Below are positions 1 to 5,526 of a stretch of 5,526 nt of DNA, in pieces; the stretch's first letter is position 1, and every line of letters begins with the position of its first letter. The translations under genes were made by a program, and so were the position numbers. Below the pieces are notes generated by a model. It did no database searches and was not told where the DNA came from. It saw only the letters and a list, made by a program, of their open reading frames with translations. The DNA comes from Pseudomonadota bacterium (lineage in GTDB: Bacteria; Pseudomonadota; Gammaproteobacteria; Burkholderiales; Burkholderiaceae_B), in assembly GCA_023432075.1 (NCBI GenBank), contig JAEYVD010000311.1, forward strand, positions 1-5,526. Direction: 5' to 3'.

Positions 1-431
1 GTGTGCAGCGGAATGCGCTTGCCGGCCTCGAGGATGGAGAAGAAGGCGGTGCGGATGCCCGGAATGTCCTGCAGCGCGCGGGCAGTATCCGGGCAGCGCG
101 CAAGATTGCGTTCGGAGCGCAGGCCGTAGCCCATGAAGACGAAGGTCTTCCATTGGTCGTCGGACGTGATCATGCCCACGTCCGGTGAAATCTGATGGAA
201 GGCAGGCAAGGCCTGGCGGTCGGCCAAGAGGCCGGTCAGTTCGGCGCGGATGGCGGGCGCCCGCGCTTCGAGGGCGGCAATCCAGGGGAACAGGCTGTTC
301 TGGAATATGGGTTTGTCGCCCACCAGCGAGGCCTGCGCGATGCGCTGGCGCAGCCAGTCGATGAAACCGAAAAACACCCGGGAGTACAGGCTGGGATGGG
401 TGGCCGGGCGCGCATCGACGGGTTGCACCAT
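1..431 (-). CDS. Aspartyl/asparaginyl beta-hydroxylase-family dioxygenase (LpxO-like), N-terminal part, cut by window edge
   Basis: The reverse strand reads open from an ATG at 431-429 to the window edge, giving 143 complete codons and no stop. Recognisable family features are a motif FPW (residues 48-50) followed by a helix ending IRAEL (61-65), then QWKTFVFMGYG (93-103), RNLARCPDT (108-116) and IPGIRTAFFSILEAGKRIPLH (123-143). This is the pattern of the aspartyl/asparaginyl beta-hydroxylase domain, an Fe(II)/2-oxoglutarate-dependent dioxygenase fold that includes the lipid A hydroxylase LpxO. The last visible residue, His143, aligns with the first conserved His of that domain. The rest of the iron and 2-oxoglutarate site lies outside the window, so activity cannot be judged. 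The substrate could be lipid A, a peptidyl Asp/Asn or something else. There is no N-terminal membrane segment in the visible part. No clear Shine-Dalgarno sequence precedes the ATG, but the next in-frame Met is near residue 87, inside the conserved region, so 431 is the best start. The gene diverges from the aldehyde dehydrogenase gene. Confidence 0.85.
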   Translation of the reverse strand, partial: MVQPVDARPATHPSLYSRVFFGFIDWLRQRIAQASLVGDKPIFQNSLFPWIAALEARAPAIRAELTGLLADRQALPAFHQISPDVGMITSDDQWKTFVFMGYGLRSERNLARCPDTARALQDIPGIRTAFFSILEAGKRIPLH

Positions 432-462
432 AGGTAGACGAAAAGACAGCCGAAGATTCCCT

Positions 463-492
463 ATTTTTGCCTCTGGCGATGCGCGCGCGCAA
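463..492 (-). promoter_or_regulatory. Weak candidate promoter for the hydroxylase gene
   Basis: Read on the minus strand, a poor -35-like TTGCGC (492-487) is followed after 18 bp by AAAAAT (468-463), which matches four of six bases of TATAAT. The A/T patch at 462-468 is the only AT-rich spot in this gap and lies 32-37 bp before the start codon, a sensible distance. The -35 match is poor, so this is a guess based on position. Confidence 0.2.
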
Positions 493-542
493 GCGTGCGA
501 TGAGCCCAATGGCCCCAAGCTCACATCGGGGATTGGCTCCGT

Positions 543-568
543 TTGACCGGGACAAGCTGGTTTAGACT
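543..568 (+). promoter_or_regulatory. Weak candidate promoter for the aldehyde dehydrogenase gene
   Basis: TTGACC (543-548) is a five-of-six match to the sigma-70 -35 box. TAGACT (563-568) matches four of six bases of the -10 box. The spacer is only 14 bp, shorter than the usual 16-18 bp, so either the assignment is wrong or the promoter needs an activator. It would leave a leader of about 60 nt containing a small inverted repeat, AGCAG-CCG-CTGCT, at 581-593. Confidence 0.22.
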
Positions 569-620
569 GCCGTGGGCAGCAGCAGCCGCTGCTCCTTTCC
601 GCTACCCATTCCTATTTCGC

Positions 621-625
621 AAGGA
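621..625 (+). promoter_or_regulatory. Ribosome binding site deciding the aldehyde dehydrogenase start
   Basis: AAGGA lies 9 nt before the ATG at 635. The reading frame is open further upstream, with an ATG at 572. Residues encoded before 635 look unlike the family, and the Shine-Dalgarno match supports 635. Confidence 0.7.
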
Positions 626-634
626 ACGACAGGC

Positions 635-2062
635 ATGTATGAACAGTTGGCGCTGTATATCGACGGCGAATTCGTCGCCGGCGAGGGCAGGCGCACCCAG
701 GACGTCATCAACCCGGCCACGCTCGAGGTGCTCGGCCAGCTGCCCCACGCCACGCAAGCGGATCTGGATCGTGCGCTAGCCGCCGCCCAGCGCGCCTTCG
801 AATCGTGGAAGAAATCCTCGCCCATGGACCGCTCGGCGATCCTGCGCAAGGTTGCCACGCTGTCGCGGGAGCGCGCCCAGGAGATCGGCCGCAACATGAC
901 GCTGGATCAGGGCAAGCCGTTGGCCGAGGCCGTGGGCGAAGTCACCTCCTGCGCCGAGCACGCCGATTGGCACGCCGAGGAATGCCGCCGCATCTACGGC
1001 CGCGTCATCCAGCCGCGCAATCCCGACGTCCGTCAGATCGTGGTGCGCGAACCCATCGGCGTCTGCGCCGCATTCACGCCCTGGAACTTCCCGTACAACC
1101 AGGCCATCCGCAAGATCGCCGCCGCCATCGGCGCCGGCTGCACGGTCGTGCTCAAGGGTCCCGAGGATTCGCCCAGCGCGGTCATGGCCATTGCGCGCAT
1201 GTTCCACGACGCCGGGCTGCCCAAGGGCTGCCTGAACATCGTCTGGGGCGACCCCGCCACAATCTCGGACTACCTGATCCGTTCGCCGATCGTGCGCAAG
1301 GTGTCGTTCACGGGCTCCGTGCCGGTGGGCAAGCAGCTTGCGGCGCTGGCTGGCGCGCACATGAAGCGCGTCACCATGGAACTGGGCGGCCACTCGCCCG
1401 TGCTGGTATTCGACGACGCGGACATTGACCGCGCGGCCGAAATGCTGGCCAAGTTCAAGGTGCGCAACGCCGGCCAGGTCTGCGTGTCGCCCACCCGTTT
1501 CTATGTGCAGGACGGCGCGTACGAGCAATTCCTTGCACGGTTCTCGGAAGTGCTCAAGAACATCAAGGTGGGCGACGGCCTGGAAGCCGGCACCGAGATG
1601 GGGCCGCTCGCCCATGAGCGCCGCGTGCCTGCCATGAGCGCCTTCATCGACGACGCCAAGAAGCACGGCGCAAAGGTGGTGGTCGGCGGCGGTCCGCTGG
1701 ACCGCAAGGGTTTCTTCTTTGCGCCTACCGTGGTCACGGACCTGCCCGACAGCGCCATGCTGATGACCGAGGAACCCTTCGGTCCGGTCGCGCCCGTCGT
1801 GCGTTTCAGCGATACCGATGAGGTGCTGCGCCGCGCCAACAGCCTGCCGTTCGGCCTGTCTTCGTACGTGTTCACGAATTCGCTGAAGACGGCGACCAAG
1901 GTCTCCAATGGCCTGGAAGCCGGCATGGTCAACATCAACCACTTCGGCAGCGCCCTGGCCGAGACGCCCTTCGGCGGGATCAAGGATAGCGGCATCGGCA
2001 GCGAAGGCGGCACGGAAACCTTCGAAGGCTATCTGGTCACGAAGTTCATCACGCACGTCTGA
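635..2062 (+). CDS. NAD-dependent aldehyde dehydrogenase, succinate-semialdehyde dehydrogenase-like
   Basis: A complete 475-residue member of the aldehyde dehydrogenase superfamily, of the usual length for soluble cytosolic enzymes that oxidise an aldehyde to the carboxylic acid with NAD(P)+. All hallmarks are present: TPWNFP (residues 148-153, oxyanion-hole Asn151), the cofactor Lys174 in LKGPEDSP, the Rossmann-loop FTGS (225-228), the general base Glu249 in MELGG, the catalytic Cys283 in NAGQVC, and EEPFGP (379-384). Stretches such as [12 protein letters not shown] (88-99) and AEECRRIYG (114-122) resemble GabD-type succinate-semialdehyde dehydrogenases, but other short semialdehydes are possible. 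Glu177 sits three residues after Lys174, where NAD-preferring enzymes carry the Glu that holds the adenosine ribose, so NAD+ preference is inferred. GabD has Cys two residues after the catalytic Cys; here it is Ser285. No transaminase, transporter or regulator is adjacent to identify the pathway. The start at 635 has a good ribosome binding site. A strong terminator follows, so this is probably a single-gene unit. Confidence 0.95.
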   Translation: MYEQLALYIDGEFVAGEGRRTQDVINPATLEVLGQLPHATQADLDRALAAAQRAFESWKKSSPMDRSAILRKVATLSRERAQEIGRNMTLDQGKPLAEAVGEVTSCAEHADWHAEECRRIYGRVIQPRNPDVRQIVVREPIGVCAAFTPWNFPYNQAIRKIAAAIGAGCTVVLKGPEDSPSAVMAIARMFHDAGLPKGCLNIVWGDPATISDYLIRSPIVRKVSFTGSVPVGKQLAALAGAHMKRVTMELGGHSPVLVFDDADIDRAAEMLAKFKVRNAGQVCVSPTRFYVQDGAYEQFLARFSEVLKNIKVGDGLEAGTEMGPLAHERRVPAMSAFIDDAKKHGAKVVVGGGPLDRKGFFFAPTVVTDLPDSAMLMTEEPFGPVAPVVRFSDTDEVLRRANSLPFGLSSYVFTNSLKTATKVSNGLEAGMVNINHFGSALAETPFGGIKDSGIGSEGGTETFEGYLVTKFITHV

Positions 2063-2082
2063 CCCGGCGATCGCCGCAAGGC

Positions 2083-2117
2083 AAGGCCCCGCATCTGGCG
2101 TGCGGGGCCTTTTTTTT
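2083..2117 (+). terminator. Intrinsic terminator of the aldehyde dehydrogenase gene
   Basis: A perfect 11-bp stem (2083-2093 pairing with 2101-2111, AAGGCCCCGCA/TGCGGGGCCTT) with a 7-nt loop runs directly into eight T residues (2110-2117), 20 nt after the stop codon. This is a textbook rho-independent terminator on the plus strand, and it separates the dehydrogenase from the phosphoesterase gene. Confidence 0.95.
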
Positions 2118-2159
2118 GGTTCATCGCGCAACGCGGACGACGCGGATCCGTTCGGATTC

Positions 2160-2172
2160 ATGACGCTGTCAT
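2160..2172. promoter_or_regulatory. Short palindrome upstream of the phosphoesterase gene, possible operator
   Basis: ATGAC-GCT-GTCAT is a perfect inverted repeat with 5-bp arms and a 3-bp centre, about 106 bp before the phosphoesterase start. A further GGTCA follows at 2176-2180. The right arm also reads CTGTCAT (2166-2172), identical to one Pho-box half-site, but no good second half-site lies at the expected 11-bp step. A binding site is conceivable, but short palindromes also arise by chance. Nothing else is recognisable in the gap 2118-2278, and no convincing sigma-70 promoter stands out there. Confidence 0.25.
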
Positions 2173-2278
2173 CGAGGTCAGTGAGCATTGGGCCCGCTTA
2201 CATCCAGCTGACCCGCGGCGGCGGCCTAGCCAATGCGAGTTCGGCGCCGCACCCAACCTTCCAGGACCCTTTCGCCCG

Positions 2279-4450
2279 ATGACGCTTCGCCCCTCACGCC
2301 CCGTCCGCGCCGCAGCCTCGCTGCTGCTCGTCGCCCTGCTAGCTGCTTGTGGCGGCGACAAGGACGACGACAACACGCCCCCGCCCGTCGCCGAGACGCC
2401 GCCCCCGGCCGAAACGCCCGCGCAGCCACCCGCCCCCGTGCAGGTCGCGTTCATGCCCGACATCCACTTCCATGACGTCTACGCGGACTTCAAGGATGGC
2501 TCGTTCCCGGGCATTCCGAATCCGAAGGCCGGCGACAACGCGACCATCCGCACGATGTACGCGCAATTGACGTCCACGCGCCTGTTCAACGAGAACTACT
2601 TTGCGTTCCTGGCCGCGCTGGACGACGCCGCAAAGCGCGGCGTGAAGTACATCGCGCTGCCGGGCGACTTCTCGGACGACGGCCAGCCCGTGCACATGCG
2701 CGGCCTGGTCAAGATCATGGATGACTACTCGAGGAAGCACGGCATCCAGTTCTTTGCCGCGCCGGGCAACCACGACCCCAACCGCCCCTTCAACCCGCCG
2801 GCCGGCAAGAGCGCCTACCTTGGCCTGGATCCCGCGACGGGCGACATCGGCTTCTCCCAGCCGATCTACAGCCGCGGCGCCAATGTGTGCAACACGGCCT
2901 ACAGCGGCGACTGGACGCGGATCGGCAACACGTACTGCACCGAGGAAGTGCTGCACATGGGCTATTCGGGTATCACGACCGCGCTAGCGCAGCACGGCTT
3001 CATGCCCCAGCCGCAGAACGTGTACTACGAGACGCCTTACAGCACCTACAAGTACGAAGACTACGACTACGCGACCGCGGTGGCGCAAGCCAACTGGATC
3101 AACCGCCAGTACGAGATCTGCGCCGAAGGCACCGGCGGCCCGAACAAGCCGCAGAACTACACGCTGTGCAAGATGGTGCCCGACACGTCCTACGTGGTCG
3201 AACCCGTCAAGGGCGTATGGCTGGTGGGCCTGGACGCCAACGTCTACGTGCCGACGGGCCCCGGCGCAAACGACTTCACCGGGTCGGGCGACCAGGGCTA
3301 CAACAAGATGCTGACCCACAAGGCCCACGTCATCACGTGGCTGGCCGACGTGGTCGCGCGCGGCAAGGCGCAGGGCAAGCAGGTCATCGCCTTCAGCCAC
3401 TTCCCGATGTCCGAGTTCTTCAATGGCGCGTCCGACGACATCGAGGCGCTGCTGGGCGCCAACAAGATGCAGATGATCCGCCGTCCCGCGGAGAACACCA
3501 CGCGTGCGCTGGCCGAGACCGGCCTGAAGGTGCACGTGGGCGGGCACATGCACTTTAACGACATGGCCTTGCGCAACTACGGCGGCGACCACGCGCTCTT
3601 CAACATCCAGGCGCCTTCCATGGCGGCCTATGTGCCCGCGTACAAGCTCATGACGCTGCAAAGCGCCGACGAGATCGAAGTGCAGACCATCCGGCTGGAC
3701 AAGGTGCCGCGCTTTGATGAACTGTTCGACCTCTACCGCGCCGAGAACGCCTATACCGTGCCGCCGCGCTGGGACGTGTCGATCCTGGACGCCAAGGACT
3801 ACGGCGACTTCACCTATCGCTACATGAGCGAGCTGGTTCGCCTGCGCCTGCTCAACGACGACTGGCGCTGCGAAATGCGCGAACTGGACAAGAGCCCGCT
3901 GACGGGCGCCGACCTGCTGGCGTTGTCGCAATTGCAGACGACGGTGACGCTGAAGGAATTGGCGAACACCGGCAACCAGAACAACCTGACGCCCGCATTC
4001 TTCGCATGCCTGTCTGACGGCGGCGGCAGCGGCGCTAGCAATGCAGCCTATGCCGCAGACGCGGCCAACGCTCAGACGCGCGCTCAGGCCCTGGCCCAGG
4101 CCAACGGCATGCAGCTGTCGGACTTCGCGCAGTGGACCGCGCTGGAAATGGCGGGCGACTTCGTGCGTCTTGCCAATGCGGGCGACCTGGCATTCACGGA
4201 CATCCCGGCGCAGCGCGCCAGTCAGTACAAACTGCTGGCTCAGGCGCTGAACCAGACCAACGCCGCCTTGCAGATGGACGGCAACAATGTCAGCAACGCC
4301 AACACGCCGGCCGATCTGTTCAAGGCGCGTTTCAAGCCGTTGATGGCGATCATGCTGAAGCTGGCAAACGGCGCGCCATCCGAGCACATCCGCCTGGACC
4401 TGACCACCAACAGCATCGTCAACCTGTCCAACCAGCCTTCGCCGTTCTAA
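2279..4450 (+). CDS. Calcineurin-like metallophosphoesterase, predicted outer-membrane lipoprotein
   Basis: A 723-residue protein. Residues 1-23 form a lipoprotein signal peptide: basic n-region with three Arg, hydrophobic core, then lipobox LAAC with Cys24 as the lipidated residue. Gly at +2, not Asp, favours outer-membrane sorting by the E. coli Lol rule. An acidic patch (DKDDD, 27-31) and a Pro-rich linker (34-53) follow. The metallophosphoesterase motifs are complete and in order: DIH (Asp61, His63), GDFSDDG (129-135), GNHD (163-166), SHFP (His374) and GGHMH (His423, His425). These predict a two-metal site cleaving phosphomono- or diesters outside the cytoplasm; the substrate is unknown. 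Between GNHD and His374 there are 208 residues, more than most minimal family members have, with Cys204, Cys220, Cys281 and Cys297 possibly forming disulfides. About 240 residues after 480 match no domain I recognise and include a Gly/Ser/Ala-rich stretch (581-596). The start gives a proper signal peptide; the nearest Shine-Dalgarno match, AGGA at 2263-2266, is 12 nt away and weak. The gene is probably transcribed alone, ending before the convergent AraC gene. Confidence 0.9.
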   Translation: MTLRPSRPVRAAASLLLVALLAACGGDKDDDNTPPPVAETPPPAETPAQPPAPVQVAFMPDIHFHDVYADFKDGSFPGIPNPKAGDNATIRTMYAQLTSTRLFNENYFAFLAALDDAAKRGVKYIALPGDFSDDGQPVHMRGLVKIMDDYSRKHGIQFFAAPGNHDPNRPFNPPAGKSAYLGLDPATGDIGFSQPIYSRGANVCNTAYSGDWTRIGNTYCTEEVLHMGYSGITTALAQHGFMPQPQNVYYETPYSTYKYEDYDYATAVAQANWINRQYEICAEGTGGPNKPQNYTLCKMVPDTSYVVEPVKGVWLVGLDANVYVPTGPGANDFTGSGDQGYNKMLTHKAHVITWLADVVARGKAQGKQVIAFSHFPMSEFFNGASDDIEALLGANKMQMIRRPAENTTRALAETGLKVHVGGHMHFNDMALRNYGGDHALFNIQAPSMAAYVPAYKLMTLQSADEIEVQTIRLDKVPRFDELFDLYRAENAYTVPPRWDVSILDAKDYGDFTYRYMSELVRLRLLNDDWRCEMRELDKSPLTGADLLALSQLQTTVTLKELANTGNQNNLTPAFFACLSDGGGSGASNAAYAADAANAQTRAQALAQANGMQLSDFAQWTALEMAGDFVRLANAGDLAFTDIPAQRASQYKLLAQALNQTNAALQMDGNNVSNANTPADLFKARFKPLMAIMLKLANGAPSEHIRLDLTTNSIVNLSNQPSPF

Positions 4451-4475
4451 GCGGGTTTCATCTGCTCTGAAAGGC

Positions 4476-4504
4476 CAACGGCCCGCCGATCCAGCGGGCC
4501 GTTG
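4476..4504. terminator. Hairpin between convergent genes, probable shared terminator
   Basis: A perfect 11-bp stem (4476-4486 with 4494-4504, CAACGGCCCGC/GCGGGCCGTTG) encloses a 7-nt loop. It starts 26 bp after the phosphoesterase stop and ends 18 bp before the stop of the AraC gene. Neither side has a proper T tract: the plus strand continues with GTGCGC, and the minus strand reads GCCTTTC beyond the stem. Position and strength suggest it ends transcripts from both directions, or protects their 3' ends, but it is not a canonical intrinsic terminator. Confidence 0.6.
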
Positions 4505-4522
4505 TGCGCTGGCGATGCGCGT

Positions 4523-5497
4523 TCAATCCCGTGCCGCGCGGCCGCCGGCCCGTAGATCGCGCGGCGTCACGCCAAAGCGCTGCTTGAACAGCCGGCTGAA
4601 ATGCGAAGGATGGGAAAAGCCCACCTGATACGCCAGCTCGGCGATGCCGCGATGACGATGCCGCGCGTCCAGGAGCAGTTCGCGGCACCGGTCCAGCCGC
4701 TGCTCGAAGATGAATGACTCCACCGACAGCCCGCCCGCGCGCAGGATGCGATGCAGATAGGCGACGGACACGCCGCAGCCCTGCGCCACCCGAGCAGGCG
4801 ACAGATCCGGATCCGCGAGGTGCTGGCGGATGTAAGCCAGGACACGCGCGCGATGCGCCACCGTGACGCTGCTGTCGGCCTCCGACACCTGCCCCTGCCC
4901 GGGCTGCACCAGAAAGAGCACGATGAGATCGATCAATCGCTCGCCCAGTTCGGCCGCCTCGGTGTCGGACCAGCCTTCCATGCCTTTGAACAGGTGATCC
5001 ATGTAGCCGGCCAGGAGCGCCCCACGCGGCGATCCGTCGTCGGTGCGCAGCTTGTAGAAGGCGCCGATGCGGGAATCCCGCTGCGACAGCGCGCTACGGG
5101 GAAACGAGACGCTCAGGCTTCGATAGCCCGTCGCGCCGTTGGCGGTGGCCTGGTACGGCAGGCTCTGGTTCATCAGGTACACGCAGCCCGGCTCCACTTG
5201 GAATTCCCGGCCTTGCTGACGCACCGCCAGCGGACCGGCCAGCGGCAGGCCAAATGTGTAGAACTCCTGGTCCAGCCGCGAGACATTGCCCGCGGTGCGT
5301 TCCAGCCGTTGGCCCTGGTAGTGCAGGTCGTTGAATTGCAGGCTGGCGCGGCGCGCGTAACGGACGTGGCCCGCAAACTGACCCGCCTTGCCGCCATGAA
5401 CCTCGAACGGCCCGAAGGCATCGGCCAGCGCGGCGCGCCACTGATCGCGCCGGTCGGCGCCGGCGCTGGCCGAAATGGCGAATTCCGTATCTGGCAT
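4523..5497 (-). CDS. AraC-family transcriptional regulator
   Basis: A complete 324-residue protein of typical AraC-family length. Residues about 30-200 resemble the AraC-binding-like N-terminal domain found in FeaR-type regulators, with beta-rich segments such as QEFYTFGLPLAGPLAV (77-92) and EPGCVYLMN (102-110); it would sense a ligand or mediate dimerisation. Residues about 215-318 form the DNA-binding domain with two helix-turn-helix units: LSPARVAQGCGVSVAYLHRI (232-251) and IAELAYQVGFSHPSHFSRLF (285-304), followed by KQRFGVTPRDLR (305-316). The pattern GFxxxSHFSRxFKxxFGxTPxxxR is the family signature and is intact. The protein acts in the cytoplasm, more often as an activator in this family. 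Its ligand and targets cannot be read from the sequence. The start at 5497 has a strong ribosome binding site. The gene converges on the phosphoesterase gene, so its targets may be divergent genes beyond the right edge. Autoregulation is possible but cannot be seen, as only 29 bp of upstream DNA is present. Confidence 0.93.
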   Translation of the reverse strand: MPDTEFAISASAGADRRDQWRAALADAFGPFEVHGGKAGQFAGHVRYARRASLQFNDLHYQGQRLERTAGNVSRLDQEFYTFGLPLAGPLAVRQQGREFQVEPGCVYLMNQSLPYQATANGATGYRSLSVSFPRSALSQRDSRIGAFYKLRTDDGSPRGALLAGYMDHLFKGMEGWSDTEAAELGERLIDLIVLFLVQPGQGQVSEADSSVTVAHRARVLAYIRQHLADPDLSPARVAQGCGVSVAYLHRILRAGGLSVESFIFEQRLDRCRELLLDARHRHRGIAELAYQVGFSHPSHFSRLFKQRFGVTPRDLRAGGRAARD

Positions 5498-5504
5498 GGC
5501 ACGT

Positions 5505-5509
5505 CTCCT
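5505..5509 (-). promoter_or_regulatory. Ribosome binding site of the AraC-family gene
   Basis: On the minus strand AGGAG lies 7 nt before the ATG at 5497, an ideal Shine-Dalgarno sequence and spacing. It supports this start over other in-frame choices. Confidence 0.8.
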
Positions 5510-5526
5510 GGTGCACGGGCGCGCAA

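Noticed and set aside
3..437. Plus-strand open frames over the left edge
   Set aside because: They are mirror frames of the minus-strand hydroxylase, whose translation shows clear conserved family motifs while the plus-strand products resemble nothing.
581..593. Small inverted repeat in the dehydrogenase leader as an attenuator or riboswitch
   Set aside because: The stem is only 5 bp with a 3-nt loop, there is no T tract or alternative pairing, and no riboswitch core is recognisable.
1577..1925. A 16-bp direct repeat (1577-1592 and 1910-1925) in the aldehyde dehydrogenase gene
   Set aside because: Both copies encode Gly-Leu-Glu-Ala-Gly with the same preferred codons, so coincidence of protein sequence and codon bias explains it.
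776..2188. Long minus-strand open frame (470 codons) opposite the aldehyde dehydrogenase gene
   Set aside because: It lies antisense to a gene with complete family motifs, its translation is low-complexity and rich in His, Arg, Ala and Gly, and it runs through the terminator. This is a common artefact of high-GC codon bias.
2984..4387. Long minus-strand open frame (467 codons) opposite the phosphoesterase gene
   Set aside because: Its translation is His/Val/Arg/Gln-rich with no domain pattern and mirrors the codon usage of the real gene. No ribosome binding site or intergenic promoter supports it.
635..5497. The genes as one coordinated operon or novel multi-gene system
   Set aside because: Strands alternate, a strong terminator follows the dehydrogenase gene, and the last two genes converge. 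The layout shows independent units with no sign of functional coupling.

Overview
The window is uniformly GC-rich, dense in genes and strongly biased to G/C at third codon positions. With the protein types seen, this suggests the chromosome of a betaproteobacterium, most likely Burkholderiales and perhaps the Alcaligenaceae (Achromobacter/Bordetella-like). That placement rests on overall look and not on any marker gene. I see no rRNA, tRNA, CRISPR array, insertion sequence or phage gene.

Layout, left to right. (1) The N-terminal 143 residues of a minus-strand aspartyl/asparaginyl beta-hydroxylase-family protein (1-431), whose 3' part lies beyond the left edge. (2) A 203-bp divergent intergenic region. 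(3) A complete plus-strand NAD-type aldehyde dehydrogenase (635-2062), closed by a near-ideal intrinsic terminator (2083-2117). (4) A 161-bp gap containing a small perfect palindrome. (5) A plus-strand gene for a 723-residue lipoprotein with a complete set of calcineurin-like metallophosphoesterase motifs (2279-4450). (6) A short convergent gap with a strong inverted repeat (4476-4504). (7) A complete minus-strand AraC-family regulator (4523-5497), with 29 bp of its upstream region inside the window.

The four genes look like separate transcription units and not one operon. The hydroxylase and dehydrogenase diverge, the dehydrogenase and phosphoesterase are split by a terminator, and the phosphoesterase and regulator converge on a shared hairpin. 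No shared pathway can be read from the window. The AraC regulator's target more likely lies beyond the right edge, where a divergent gene could share its promoter region.

The least explained element is the lipoprotein phosphoesterase. Its metal-binding motifs are intact, but it carries a cysteine-containing insertion of roughly 200 residues inside the catalytic domain and a C-terminal region of about 240 residues that I cannot assign. Otherwise the window looks like ordinary chromosomal sequence, and I found no convincing new multi-gene system.
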